The position numbers were made by a program, and so were the translations under genes. The notes beneath the pieces are model-generated. The model did no database searches and had not been told where the DNA came from. It saw only the letters and a list, made by a program, of their open reading frames with translations. From Sphingobium sp. Leaf26 (lineage in GTDB: Bacteria; Pseudomonadota; Alphaproteobacteria; Sphingomonadales; Sphingomonadaceae): 64,000 nucleotides of DNA. Positions within the stretch are counted from its first letter, which is position 1. Each line of letters begins with the position of its first letter. Positions 9,062-18,438 of this stretch are shown here, piece by piece. The DNA lies in the NCBI RefSeq assembly GCF_001421665.1, contig NZ_LMKV01000005.1:1-64000 (forward strand). Direction: 5' to 3'.

Positions 9062-10186
9062 ATGACCGCCGAACCCTATGCCAAGCAGCTCGCCGCGCTG
9101 GAGTCGCGCGGGCGGTTGCGCCGCCTGATCCCCCGCGCCGGCCGCGATTTCGCTTCCAACGACTATCTCGGTCTGGCCGGTGATCCGATCATCGCGCAGG
9201 CCGTCGCCGACGCGATCGGACGTGGCGTGCCGGTGGGGTCGGGGGGATCGCGCCTGCTGCGCGGCAATGCGCCGGAACATGAAGGGCTGGAGGCGAAAGC
9301 CGCCGATTTCTTCCGCACCCAGTCCGCCCTGTTCGTCGCCAATGGCTTCGTCGGCAATCTGGCGCTGTTTTCCACCCTGCCCCAGCGCGGCGACCTGATC
9401 GTCGCGGACGAACTGATCCATGCCAGCGCCCATGACGGCATCCGCATGGGCAAGGCGCAGGCCGTCTTCGCCCGCCATAATGACGTGCAGAGCTTCGCCG
9501 ACCTGATCGCCGCCTGGCGCAAGGAGGGCGGCACCGGGCGCATATGGATCGCGGTCGAGACGCTCTATTCGATGGATGGCGACATGGCGCCACTGTCCGA
9601 CCTTGCCAAGCTGGCGGCTACCCATGGCGGCATGCTGCTGCTGGACGAAGCGCATGGCACCGGCGTCTTCGGGCCGGGCGGGCGCGGCCTGTCCGCCGGG
9701 CTGGATGGCCTGCACAATGTCATCACGCTGCACACCTGTGGCAAGGCGATGGGGACGGAAGGCGCGCTGATCTGTGGCCCGCGCATCCATGTCGACTATC
9801 TCATCAACCGTGCCCGCGCCTTCATCTTCTCGACCGCGCCCTCGCCGTTGATGGCGGTGGCGGCATCGGCCGCGCTGGACCGGATCGAACAGGCGAGCGA
9901 CCTGCGCGATCGGCTGAAAACCTTGCGGCAGGATGCCGCCGAAGCCATCTGCGCGCCGCTCGGCCTGCCTGCGCCGCGCAGCCAGATCGTGCCGGTGATA
10001 TTGGGCGACGATGTGCGCACCATGGCCGTGGCGGTGGCCTTGCAGGAAGCCGGCTTCGACGTGCGCGGCATCCGCCCGCCCACCGTGCCCGCCGGGACCA
10101 GCCGGCTGCGCATATCGCTGACCCTGAATGTCGGGCGCAATGATGTCGCCGCGCTGGGCGACGTGCTGCGCAAGGCCATGAAATGA
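9062..10186 (+). CDS. bioF: 8-amino-7-oxononanoate synthase
   Basis: A 374-aa PLP enzyme of the alpha-oxoamine synthase family. It condenses pimeloyl-thioester with L-alanine in biotin synthesis. Visible features are FASNDYLGLAGDP near the N-terminus, GSGGSRLLRGN, LLLDEAHGTGVFGPGGRGL, and the PLP lysine Lys228 in HTCGKAMGTEGAL. The ATG at 9062 fits the normal N-terminus. It overlaps bioD by 4 bp (ATGA), so the two are translationally coupled. Confidence 0.95.
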   Translation: MTAEPYAKQLAALESRGRLRRLIPRAGRDFASNDYLGLAGDPIIAQAVADAIGRGVPVGSGGSRLLRGNAPEHEGLEAKAADFFRTQSALFVANGFVGNLALFSTLPQRGDLIVADELIHASAHDGIRMGKAQAVFARHNDVQSFADLIAAWRKEGGTGRIWIAVETLYSMDGDMAPLSDLAKLAATHGGMLLLDEAHGTGVFGPGGRGLSAGLDGLHNVITLHTCGKAMGTEGALICGPRIHVDYLINRARAFIFSTAPSPLMAVAASAALDRIEQASDLRDRLKTLRQDAAEAICAPLGLPAPRSQIVPVILGDDVRTMAVAVALQEAGFDVRGIRPPTVPAGTSRLRISLTLNVGRNDVAALGDVLRKAMK

Positions 10187-10797
10187 GCGTGTTGATCGTC
10201 ACCGGCACCGACACCGGTATCGGCAAGACCGTCTTCGCCGCTGGCCTGGCCGGTGCGCTCGGCGCTCATTATTGGAAGCCGATCCAGGCCGGTGTCGATC
10301 CCGAAGGCGACAAGGAAACGGTCGCCGCCCTGTCTGGCCTGCCCGCCGCCCGCATCCTGCCCGAAGCCTTTCGCCTGACCACCCCCGCCTCCCCCCATCT
10401 CGCCGCGCGGATCGACGGTGTCGCCATTACCCTTGACCAGCTAAGCCTGCCGCAGGTGGACGGGCCGCTGGTGGTGGAGGGGGCAGGCGGCGTGCTGGTG
10501 CCGATTTCCGAAACGCTGCTGATGGCAGACCTGTTCGCCCATTGGGGCCAGCCGGTGATCCTGTGCGCCCGCACGGGCCTTGGCACCATCAACCACAGCC
10601 TGCTCAGCATAGAGGCGCTGCGGTCGCGCGGCGCGCAGGTGGCGGGCATCGCCTTCATCGGCGATCCGCATGAAGAGAATGAGCGGATCATTCCCCAACT
10701 GGCGGGCGTGCCATCGCTCGGCCGGTTGCCATATCTGGACCGGCTCGATCCGGCATCGCTGGCAGCGGCGTTTGCAGCGACCATCCGACTACCCTAA
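10183..10797 (+). CDS. bioD: ATP-dependent dethiobiotin synthetase
   Basis: A 204-aa P-loop ligase that closes the ureido ring of dethiobiotin using CO2 and ATP. The nucleotide-binding loop GTDTGIGKT is at residues 8-16, the substrate lysine motif WKPIQAG follows, and VEGAGGVLVPISE is the family signature. The start overlaps the bioF stop. The third biotin gene, bioA, lies 5.5 kb downstream; bioB and bioC are not in the window. Confidence 0.95.
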   Translation: MSVLIVTGTDTGIGKTVFAAGLAGALGAHYWKPIQAGVDPEGDKETVAALSGLPAARILPEAFRLTTPASPHLAARIDGVAITLDQLSLPQVDGPLVVEGAGGVLVPISETLLMADLFAHWGQPVILCARTGLGTINHSLLSIEALRSRGAQVAGIAFIGDPHEENERIIPQLAGVPSLGRLPYLDRLDPASLAAAFAATIRLP

Positions 10798-10919
10798 TAT
10801 TTCAACGGTCGACAATTTTCGACCAACGACATGGACAAGCTTGTTGCACGGGCGTTCAAGTCCCGGTCATGCCGGGCCTGCAAACGCGCGCCCATCTGTC
10901 ACAAGCAAGGGATGCTTTG

Positions 10920-12980
10920 ATGAAAACCCTCCTTCTGGGCGCTGCCGCCACCGCGCTGGCGCTGGCCGCCACCATGGCGCAAGCCGATCAGCCCGCCACC
11001 CCCGCCCCGGTATCCGCCGATCCAGCGACCGCGACCGCCGCCAAGCCGACCTATGGCAGCTATGGCTTCGACGCGACCGGCATGGACAATTCGGTCAAGC
11101 CCGGCGACGATTTCTACGACTATGCCAACGGCACCTGGGCGAAGAACACGCCGATCCCGGCCGACAAGTCCAATTATGGCGCGTTCAACACGCTGGACGA
11201 CCTGTCGCGGGAACGCACCAAGGGCATATTGGAAGCCGCCAAAACCGACCCCAACAGCAAGATCGGCATGGCTTATGCCAGCTATCTGGACGGCGCCACC
11301 GTCGAGAAGCAGGGCCTGACCCCGATCAAGCCCTGGCTGGACGAGATCAAGGCGATCAAGGATGCGAACGGCTATGCGCTGGTCGCCGCCAAGGCCGCCC
11401 GCGCCGGCGTCGAAGGGCCGTTCCGCTTCTATGTCGGACAGGACGACAAAGACCCCGAAACCTATATCCTTTCGATGAGCCAGAGCGGTCTGGGCCTGCC
11501 CGACCGTGACTATTATCTGGACCAGGACGCCAAGATGGCGGCGATCCGCACCGCCTATGTCGCGCATCTGGAACAGATGCTGACCCTGGCCGGGCAAAGC
11601 GATGCCAAGGCGCGCGCCGCCGCGCTGATGGCGTTCGAAACGGCCATCGCCAAGGTCCACTGGACCCAGGTCGACAGCCGCGACGCCGACAAGACCTATA
11701 ACAAGATGACGCTGGCCGATTTGCAGAAGGCCGCGCCGGGCTTCGACTTCGCCGCCTTCTACAAGGCGAACGGCCTGACCCCGGCCAGCCTGCTGGTCGC
11801 CCAGCCCAGCGCCATCACCGGCGAGGCCGCGCTGATCGCCAAGGCGCCTGTTCAGGTGCTGAAGGACGCGCTGCTGCTGCGCAGCCTGCATGGCTTTGCC
11901 GACAAGCTGCCGGAGAATATCGCGAACGCCGATTTCGCTTTCTACGGCACCACTTTGTCGGGCACGCCGGAACGTGAGGCGCGTTGGAAGCGGGGGGTGG
12001 ATTTCCTGAAGGAATCGCTCGGCGAAGAAGTGGGCAAGGCCTATGTCGCGCAATATTTCCCGCCCGAAACCAAGGCGGCGATGGACGTGCTGGTCAAGAA
12101 TGTGCTCGCCGCGATGGGCCGCCGCATCGACGCGCTGCCGTGGATGAGCGACACCGCCAAGGCCCGCGCGCACAAGAAGCTGGCCGCCTTCACCCCCAAG
12201 ATCGGCTATCCCGACAAGTGGCGCGACTATGCCGGGCTGACGATCAAGGGCGGCGACCTGTTCGGCAATGCGCTGCGGTCCAACCAGTTCGAGTTCGACT
12301 ATAATATCGGGAAGCTGGGCAAACCCATCTATCGCTGGGAATGGGGCATGACCCCTATGGAGATCAACGCCTACGCCAATTTCGGCATGGTGGAGATCGT
12401 CTTCCCCGCCGCGATCCTGCAACCGCCCTTCTTCGATCCCAAGGCGGACCCGGCGGTCAATTATGGCGGCATCGGCGCGGTGATCGGCCATGAACTCAGC
12501 CATCATTTCGACGATCAGGGCGCGAAATATGATGAGACGGGCAAGCTCAACCAGTGGTGGACCGATCAGGACGTCGCCAATTTCAAGGCGCTGACCGGCA
12601 AGCTCGGCGCACAGTACGACGCCTACGAACCCTTCCCCGGCGCGCATGTGAAGGGCGCCTTCACCATGGGTGAGAATATCGGCGACCTTGGTGGCCTGGC
12701 CGTGGCGCTCGACGCCTATCATGCCTCGCTGGGTGGCAAGCCCGCGCCGGTGATCGACGGCATGACCGGCGACCAGCGCTTCTTCCTGGGCTGGGCACAG
12801 GTGTGGCGGCGTAATTATCGCGAGGCCAATTTGCGCCAGCGCCTTGTCACCGATCCGCATGCGCCGTCGCAATATCGCACCGACATCGTGCGCAATTTCG
12901 ACGCCTGGTATGACGCCTTCAAGCCCGCACCGGGCGGGAAGATCTACCTCGCGCCCAAGGATCGCGTGAAAATCTGGTAA
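10920..12980 (+). CDS. M13 family zinc metallopeptidase, exported
   Basis: A 686-aa neprilysin-like peptidase (PepO type). A signal peptide spans about residues 1-22 (MKTLLLGAAATALALAATMAQA), followed by a low-complexity linker. The N-terminal M13 domain contains PGDDFYDYANGTW, and the catalytic domain has the zinc motif HELSH within VIGHELSHHFDDQG. The third ligand is the Glu of MGENIGDLGG. It probably degrades peptides in the periplasm or at the outer membrane. It is unrelated to the flanking biotin genes. Confidence 0.93.
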   Translation: MKTLLLGAAATALALAATMAQADQPATPAPVSADPATATAAKPTYGSYGFDATGMDNSVKPGDDFYDYANGTWAKNTPIPADKSNYGAFNTLDDLSRERTKGILEAAKTDPNSKIGMAYASYLDGATVEKQGLTPIKPWLDEIKAIKDANGYALVAAKAARAGVEGPFRFYVGQDDKDPETYILSMSQSGLGLPDRDYYLDQDAKMAAIRTAYVAHLEQMLTLAGQSDAKARAAALMAFETAIAKVHWTQVDSRDADKTYNKMTLADLQKAAPGFDFAAFYKANGLTPASLLVAQPSAITGEAALIAKAPVQVLKDALLLRSLHGFADKLPENIANADFAFYGTTLSGTPEREARWKRGVDFLKESLGEEVGKAYVAQYFPPETKAAMDVLVKNVLAAMGRRIDALPWMSDTAKARAHKKLAAFTPKIGYPDKWRDYAGLTIKGGDLFGNALRSNQFEFDYNIGKLGKPIYRWEWGMTPMEINAYANFGMVEIVFPAAILQPPFFDPKADPAVNYGGIGAVIGHELSHHFDDQGAKYDETGKLNQWWTDQDVANFKALTGKLGAQYDAYEPFPGAHVKGAFTMGENIGDLGGLAVALDAYHASLGGKPAPVIDGMTGDQRFFLGWAQVWRRNYREANLRQRLVTDPHAPSQYRTDIVRNFDAWYDAFKPAPGGKIYLAPKDRVKIW

Positions 12981-12987
12981 GCGATGG

Positions 12988-13025
12988 ACGGCAGCCCAAC
13001 CTCCCTTACGAGATCGGGCTGCCGT
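12988..13025 (+). terminator. Possible terminator hairpin after the M13 peptidase
   Basis: ACGGCAGCCC (12988-12997) and GGGCTGCCGT (13016-13025) are perfect inverted repeats with an 18-nt loop, starting 7 nt after the stop codon. There is no T-run, so termination may be weak or factor-assisted. I found no gene in the rest of 12981-13203. Confidence 0.45.
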
Positions 13026-13203
13026 TATGCCGCAACCGCGAACAGGCGGTGCGATCAGTTGATCCGCAGGCGGGACAAGCCGTTTTAGCGAGTCTCGCCA
13101 TCGCTCGAATCGCACGATTCGGCGTTCGCCGCTTTCTCACCCGGAACGATTTTCGCAGTTTGGCCGTCTGTTCATCAGAATATCGGTCAAGAGGAGAAGA
13201 AAA

Positions 13204-13644
13204 TTGACGGGTCTGAAAACCACCGCCCTGCTGAAAACGGGTCTTGCGTCGATCGCCTTGTTCGCCGCTTATCCCGCGCTCGCACAGGATGCCGCTGCAC
13301 CGGCGACGCCGGCCCCAGCGACGTCCGAGGCGCCCGCTGCCCCTGCAGCCGGTGCCAGCAACTTCAGCGATACCGACATCAAGGCTTTCGCCGCCGCTGC
13401 GGTCGAAGTGACCAAGATCCAGTCGGATGCGTCGATCGCGGCCGCCGACAAGCAGCCCAAGATGCTCGCCGCGCTGCAGGCATCGGGTATGCCGCCTGAA
13501 AAGTTCAACCAGATCGGACAGGCAGCAGCCGCCGATCCGGCGCTCCAGCAGCGCATTCAGGCCGCCGCGCCGCCGGCCCCTGCTGCGCCGGCCGCCCCTG
13601 CGGCGCCCGCTGACCCGGCCCAGCCGAGCCAGCCGCCGCAGTAA
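13204..13644 (+). CDS. Exported DUF4168 domain protein, Ala/Pro-rich
   Basis: A 146-aa protein. It has an N-terminal signal peptide (cleavage near ALA/QDA, about residue 28), an Ala/Pro-rich linker, a DUF4168-type core (FSDTDIKAFAAAAVEVTKIQ... to about residue 120), and an Ala/Pro tail. The start is TTG at 13204: GAGGAG at 13191-13196 gives ideal spacing, and no in-frame ATG or GTG precedes the signal peptide. The role of DUF4168 is not established. It is a single gene with its own terminator. Confidence 0.75.
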   Translation: MTGLKTTALLKTGLASIALFAAYPALAQDAAAPATPAPATSEAPAAPAAGASNFSDTDIKAFAAAAVEVTKIQSDASIAAADKQPKMLAALQASGMPPEKFNQIGQAAAADPALQQRIQAAAPPAPAAPAAPAAPADPAQPSQPPQ

Positions 13645-13668
13645 GGCCGCGGTAAGACAGAATATGGG

Positions 13669-13695
13669 GAGGGCCGGTTGCAAACCGGCCCTTTT
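13669..13695 (+). terminator. Rho-independent terminator of the DUF4168 gene
   Basis: GGGCCGGTT (13671-13679) and AACCGGCCC (13683-13691) form a perfect 9-bp stem with a 3-nt loop followed by TTTT (13692-13695). It lies 25 nt after the stop codon. Confidence 0.88.
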
Positions 13696-13802
13696 CCATG
13701 GGGTGCACAGCGTGCCCCCACACATGATCGGGTTGATTGTTCCCGACACCAGCAAAAATATCGGGCGTGACGGACGCATTTCGCTCCGTTTATCCTGCCG
13801 CG

Positions 13803-15614
13803 ATGCAGCAACAAGCTCTTTCCATTGCGCTGATCGGCATATTGGGCATCGGTGCCCAGTGGATCGCCTGGCGGACCGGCTGGCCCGCCATCGCGCTGAT
13901 GCTGGCGGCGGGCGTCATCGGTGGCCCCGTGCTGGGCCTGATCCATCCCCATGCCGTGTTCGGCGACCTGTTGGAACCGATGGTGTCGGTCGCGGTCGCC
14001 CTGATCCTGTTCGAAGGCGGCCTCAGCCTCAATTTCCGGGAATTGCGCAAGACCGACGGGGCCGTCACCCGCCTCGTTCTGGTCGGCCCGCCTATTGGCT
14101 GGGCGCTGGGATCGCTGGCCCTTTACTATATCGCCGGTCTGGTCTGGCCGGTCGCCATCCTGTTCGCCGGCATATTGATCGTCACAGGTCCGACCGTCGT
14201 GCTGCCGCTGCTACGCCAGTCCAACGTCGCCGCCCGTCCCCGCGCCATCCTGAAATGGGAAGCGATCGTCAACGATCCGACCGGGGCGTTGTTGGGCGTC
14301 GTCACCTATGAATATCTGCGGCGATCCGGCGAGGGCGGCACTTTGGCGTCGGTCATCCTGTCGCTGCTGGCCGCCGCCGCCGTCGCCGGGCTGATCGGCT
14401 GGATCGCGGCGCGCATCATCGGCTGGCTGTTCCCGCGCGGACACATACCCGAATATCTGAAAGCCCCGGTGCTGCTGGTCGCGGTCATCAGCGTGTTCGT
14501 GGGGTCGAACATGATCCAGCAGGAAACCGGCCTGCTGGCGGTTACGGTGATGGGCATCGCGCTGGCCAATATGCGGCTCGATTCCCTGCGCGACATCCAG
14601 CCATTCAAGGAGAATGTGACCGTTCTCCTCATTTCCGGCATATTCGTGATCCTGTCCGCGTCGCTCGACCTCAATGTCCTGCGGCAGTTCGAATGGCGGT
14701 TCCTGGGCTTCCTGCTGGCGCTGCTGTTCGTGGTGCGCCCGGCGACCGTGCTGCTCAGCCTCGCTTTCTCAAAAGTGCCCTGGAACGAGCGATTGCTGGT
14801 CGCCTGGATAGCCCCGCGCGGCATCGTGGCGGTCGCCATTTCCGGCCTGTTCGCGCTGCGGCTCGATCGCCTCGGCTATAGCGACGGGTCGATCCTCGTC
14901 ACGCTGTCCTTTGCCGTGGTGGTGGCGACCATCCTTTTCCACGGCTTTTCGATCAAGCCGGTGGCGCGGCTGCTGAAAGTGACCGGCGCGTCGGAGCGCG
15001 GTCTGCTGATCGTGGGGGCCACGCCGTTCAGCCTCAACATGGCCGCGCAGTTGCGCCAGTTGGCGGTGCCGGTGACCATCGCCGACAACAGCTGGCAGCG
15101 GCTGGCCCCTGCCCGGCATCAGGGCATCCCCACCTATCATGGCGAGATCCTGTCCGAAGCGACCGAGGAACGGCTGGACCTGACCCAGTTTCAGGTACTG
15201 GCCGCGACCACCGACAACGAAGCCTATAATGCGCTGGTCTGCAACGAGTTCGCGCCGGAGATCGGCCGCGACAATGTGCATCAGTTGGGCGATGCCAGCG
15301 ATGATGACGATCCGCGCACCCTGCCCGAATCCCTGCGCGGCCGCGCCCTCTTCGCGTCGGGCCATGGCGTCGAGGACATCATGCAGCGCGAGGAACAGGG
15401 CTGGGCTTTCCGCAAGACGCGGATCAGCGAGCAGTTCGATTATGACGCCGCGCGCGCAGCGCTGCCGGAAGATGGCGACATGCTGCTGCTGTTGCGCAAG
15501 AATGGCGCGCTGCGTTTCTTCACCCATGCGTCGCGGCCGATGCCCCAGCCCGGCGACACGATATTATCCTATGTCCCGCCAACCCTGAAAAGGCCGAAAG
15601 GAGAGGAAGAATGA
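13803..15614 (+). CDS. Cation/proton antiporter with TrkA-N-like C-terminal domain (CPA1 type)
   Basis: A 603-aa protein. Residues 1-400 carry about 12 transmembrane segments of the Na+(K+)/H+ exchanger fold, with LILFEGGLSLNFREL, GPTVVLPLLRQ and WEAIVNDPTGALLG as exchanger motifs. Residues about 405-590 form a cytoplasmic Rossmann-like TrkA-N/RCK-type domain (GLLIVGATPFSLNMAAQL), suggesting nucleotide or ion gating. It exchanges a monovalent cation for protons; Na+ versus K+ cannot be fixed. ATG 13803 is preferred to TTG 13737, although neither has a strong ribosome binding site. It overlaps the next gene by 4 bp (ATGA). Confidence 0.87.
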   Translation: MQQQALSIALIGILGIGAQWIAWRTGWPAIALMLAAGVIGGPVLGLIHPHAVFGDLLEPMVSVAVALILFEGGLSLNFRELRKTDGAVTRLVLVGPPIGWALGSLALYYIAGLVWPVAILFAGILIVTGPTVVLPLLRQSNVAARPRAILKWEAIVNDPTGALLGVVTYEYLRRSGEGGTLASVILSLLAAAAVAGLIGWIAARIIGWLFPRGHIPEYLKAPVLLVAVISVFVGSNMIQQETGLLAVTVMGIALANMRLDSLRDIQPFKENVTVLLISGIFVILSASLDLNVLRQFEWRFLGFLLALLFVVRPATVLLSLAFSKVPWNERLLVAWIAPRGIVAVAISGLFALRLDRLGYSDGSILVTLSFAVVVATILFHGFSIKPVARLLKVTGASERGLLIVGATPFSLNMAAQLRQLAVPVTIADNSWQRLAPARHQGIPTYHGEILSEATEERLDLTQFQVLAATTDNEAYNALVCNEFAPEIGRDNVHQLGDASDDDDPRTLPESLRGRALFASGHGVEDIMQREEQGWAFRKTRISEQFDYDAARAALPEDGDMLLLLRKNGALRFFTHASRPMPQPGDTILSYVPPTLKRPKGEEE

Positions 15615-16246
15615 CAAGATTTGCCCCGGCCGCCATCATCCTGAGCGCCGCGCTCGCCGCCTGCCAGCCGCCGACGGACGGCAGCTCCGCCGATGCGGCC
15701 AACGCAGCGGACAATGGCGCCAATATCATGGCCGCCAACGCCGCCGATAATGGAGCGGAACCGCAACGCTCCATCCTGCGCCCCGAAGTGGTGCCCGAAG
15801 CGGAAACGCCGACGATCGAAGCGGCCGATGCGGTGATCGGTTTCGGCGCATCGCCCATGGCGCTCGACGATGATGCCAGGGCCGCGCTCGACACGCTGCT
15901 CGCTACCCCGGCGATGCAGGCGAACGGGCCGATCGCCCTGCGGGGCCACAGCGATTCGCGCGGCAATGACGGCGACAATATCGTCGCGTCGCGTATCCGG
16001 GCGGAAAAGATACGCGACTATCTGGTCGCCAAGGGCGTGGACAAGGCGCGGATCAGCATCGTCGCGCTGGGCGAAGCGCGACCCGTAGCGCCCAATGCGA
16101 CGGAGGACGGAAAGGACGATCCCGAAGGCCGGGCGAAGAACCGCCGGGTCGAGGTGCATGTGGCGCTACCCACCGTGATGGTGCCGCCGCCCGTCGTCGC
16201 CAATCAGGCCGAACCGGCCAGGGCAGAAGGCGGGTCAAAGCCGTAG
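15611..16246 (+). CDS. OmpA-family lipoprotein
   Basis: A 211-aa lipoprotein. The signal peptide ends in the lipobox LAAC at about residues 16-19. An Asn/Ala-rich linker follows. The C-terminal half is an OmpA-like peptidoglycan-binding domain with GHSDSRGNDGDN, IRAEKIRDYLVAKGV and the closing GRAKNRRVEV. It probably anchors the outer membrane to the cell wall. The ATGA overlap with the antiporter means the two are co-translated; a link between ion balance and envelope is inference. Confidence 0.88.
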   Translation: MTRFAPAAIILSAALAACQPPTDGSSADAANAADNGANIMAANAADNGAEPQRSILRPEVVPEAETPTIEAADAVIGFGASPMALDDDARAALDTLLATPAMQANGPIALRGHSDSRGNDGDNIVASRIRAEKIRDYLVAKGVDKARISIVALGEARPVAPNATEDGKDDPEGRAKNRRVEVHVALPTVMVPPPVVANQAEPARAEGGSKP

Positions 16247-16278
16247 AAATTGCGCGCGGCTGGCCCTAAAGCCCCGTC

Positions 16279-17568
16279 ATGACCTCTCCCGTCTGGCACC
16301 CCTTCACCCAGCATGGCCTCAACGAGCCGATCCCGCATGTCGTGCGGGCGCAGGGCGCGATGCTGCATCTGGCCGACGGCAGCACGCTGATCGACGCGAT
16401 TTCAAGCTGGTGGGTGACGACGCACGGCCATTGCCATCCCCGCATCGCTGCCGCCATCGCGCATCAGGCGGGCCAGCTCGACCAACTGATCTTCGCCGCC
16501 TACACCCACGAACCGGCCGAGGCGGTCGCGCGCGGCCTGATCGCCATCGCCCCCCGCGCCGAAGGTCAGCCCGAACTCGCCCATGTCTTCTATTCCGACA
16601 GCGGATCGACCGCGGTGGAAGTCGCGCTGAAAATGGCGCTGGGCTACTGGCATAATCTGGCGCTGGATGGCCTCACCGACGCCCGCAGCCGCATACTCGT
16701 CCTCGAACATAGCTATCATGGCGACACGATCGGCGCGATGTCGATCGGGGAGCGCGGCGTCTATAATGCCGCCTGGCAGCCCTTGCTGTTCGACGTCGGC
16801 ACCATTCCCTTCCCCGCATCGGGGCAGGAACGGGCCAGTCTCGACGCGCTGGAGACCGCCTGCGCCGCCAAGCCCGCCGCCTTCATCGTCGAGCCGCTGC
16901 TGCTGGGTGCCGGGGGCATGCTGCTCTATTCGCCGGATGTGCTCCGCGAGATGGCCGCGATCTGCCGCCGGCACGGCGTGCTGTTCATCGCGGACGAGGT
17001 GATGACCGGATGGGGCCGCACCGGCACGCTCTTCGCCTGCGAACAGGCCAGCATCGTGCCGGACATCCTGGCCGTGGCGAAGGGGATCACCGGCGGCGCG
17101 ATCCCGCTGGCGGCGACGCTGGCGATTGCGCCGATCTTCGACGCGCATCTCTCCACCGATCGCGCGCGGCTTTTCTACCATTCGTCCAGCTATACCGCGA
17201 ACGCCATCGCCTGCGCCGCCGCCGCCGCTAACCTCGCCATCTGGCGGGAAGAGGATGTGCTGGGCCGCATCGCGCGACTCGCCGACGGCATAGCGACCCG
17301 GCTCGCCCGGCTCGCCACCCACCCCGCCTTCGCCAATGCGCGACAACTGGGCACGATCGCCGCGATCGACCTTGTCATCGCCGACGCCGGCTACCTGTCG
17401 GACCTTGCCCCCCGGCTGCGCGCCTTCTTCCTGGAACGCGGCCTCTTGCTAAGGCCGCTGGGCAACACCATCTACCTCATGCCGCCTTATTGCCTGGACG
17501 CCGATCAGCTCGATCGGCTCTTCGCGGCCCTCGCCGAAGCCGGCGATATATTTGGCGTGCAACCCTGA
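16279..17568 (+). CDS. bioA: Adenosylmethionine-8-amino-7-oxononanoate aminotransferase
   Basis: A 429-aa class III PLP aminotransferase that converts 7-keto-8-aminopelargonate to 7,8-diaminopelargonate with SAM as amino donor. BioA signatures are WHPFTQH at the N-terminus, [39 protein letters not shown] and the PLP lysine in AVAKGITGG. It completes bioFD upstream but is separated from them by four unrelated genes, and it starts 32 bp after the OmpA-like gene, so it may share that transcript. Confidence 0.95.
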   Translation: MTSPVWHPFTQHGLNEPIPHVVRAQGAMLHLADGSTLIDAISSWWVTTHGHCHPRIAAAIAHQAGQLDQLIFAAYTHEPAEAVARGLIAIAPRAEGQPELAHVFYSDSGSTAVEVALKMALGYWHNLALDGLTDARSRILVLEHSYHGDTIGAMSIGERGVYNAAWQPLLFDVGTIPFPASGQERASLDALETACAAKPAAFIVEPLLLGAGGMLLYSPDVLREMAAICRRHGVLFIADEVMTGWGRTGTLFACEQASIVPDILAVAKGITGGAIPLAATLAIAPIFDAHLSTDRARLFYHSSSYTANAIACAAAAANLAIWREEDVLGRIARLADGIATRLARLATHPAFANARQLGTIAAIDLVIADAGYLSDLAPRLRAFFLERGLLLRPLGNTIYLMPPYCLDADQLDRLFAALAEAGDIFGVQP

Positions 17569-17626
17569 CTTTCATTTTCTGCATTTTGGCGCTATGGCGG
17601 CGCGATTTTGCGAATTCGGGATAATA

Positions 17627-17845
17627 ATGGCTAAAGAAGAACTGCTTGAAATGCGCGGACAGGTTGTGGAGCTTCTCCCCAACGCCATGTTCCGTGTCCG
17701 GCTTGAAAATGACCACGAAATTCTCGGCCACACCGCCGGCAAGATGCGCAAGAACCGCATCCGCGTGCTGGTGGGTGACGAAGTGCTTGTCGAGCTGACC
17801 CCCTACGACCTGACCAAGGGTCGGATCACCTACCGCTTCAAATAA
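17627..17845 (+). CDS. infA: Translation initiation factor IF-1
   Basis: 72 aa, the standard length. The sequence [20 protein letters not shown] with [20 protein letters not shown] is a typical S1/OB-fold IF-1. It binds the ribosomal A site during initiation. The start at 17627 gives the conserved MAKEE N-terminus; longer in-frame starts are not credible. It heads the block infA-maf-RNase E/G-like-yacG. Confidence 0.98.
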   Translation: MAKEELLEMRGQVVELLPNAMFRVRLENDHEILGHTAGKMRKNRIRVLVGDEVLVELTPYDLTKGRITYRFK

Positions 17846-17857
17846 GTCGCAAGACTG

Positions 17858-18430
17858 ATGCGGCTTATTCTAGCTTCCGCTTCCCCCAGACGGCGCGACC
17901 TTCTGGGCCAGATCGGTGTCGTCCCCGATGCGGTGGACCCTGCGGATATCGACGAAACGCCCCGGAAGGGCGAACTGCCCGCCGTCTATGCCGCGCGCGT
18001 GTCGGCCGAAAAGGGCGTAGCGGTGGCCGTGCGCCACCCCGGCGCGCTGATCCTGTCCGGCGACACGGTGGTCGCAGTCGGCCGGCGCATTCTGCCCAAG
18101 ACGGAAAGCGAGGGAGAGGCGCGTACCTGCCTCACTTTGTTGTCCGGGCGTCGGCATCAGGTGCTGAGCGCCATCACGCTGATCAACGGCGAGGGGCGGG
18201 CGTGGCATCGCCTGTCGACCAATATCGTCATCTTCAAACGGCTGGAGCCGGCAGAGATCGACGCCTATATCGCCAGTGACGAATGGCGCGGCAAGGCAGG
18301 CGGCTATGCGATACAGGGGCGCGCCGCCGGCCTCATCCGCACGATACAGGGCAGCCATAGCGCGATCATGGGCCTGCCGCTTTACGAAACCCGCACGCTG
18401 CTCAAGGCGGCGGGCTATCCGATCGATTAG
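17858..18430 (+). CDS. maf: Maf-family nucleoside triphosphate pyrophosphatase
   Basis: A 190-aa protein. The N-terminal SASPRRRDLL motif, the central catalytic GDTVV and the C-terminal GKAGGYAIQG are the three Maf signatures. The family hydrolyses dTTP/UTP or modified nucleotides to monophosphates as house-cleaning. It starts 12 bp after infA and 8 bp before the next gene, so it is co-transcribed. Confidence 0.93.
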   Translation: MRLILASASPRRRDLLGQIGVVPDAVDPADIDETPRKGELPAVYAARVSAEKGVAVAVRHPGALILSGDTVVAVGRRILPKTESEGEARTCLTLLSGRRHQVLSAITLINGEGRAWHRLSTNIVIFKRLEPAEIDAYIASDEWRGKAGGYAIQGRAAGLIRTIQGSHSAIMGLPLYETRTLLKAAGYPID

Positions 18431-18438
18431 GAACGAAC

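Noticed and set aside
10899..13115. A 738-codon open frame antisense to the M13 peptidase
   Set aside because: Shadow frame; the peptidase has its zinc motif and signal peptide on the other strand.
13006..13120. Short minus-strand frame with a CPAC motif in the spacer before the DUF4168 gene
   Set aside because: It is part of a long shadow frame without a start or ribosome binding site of its own; one Cys pair is not enough.
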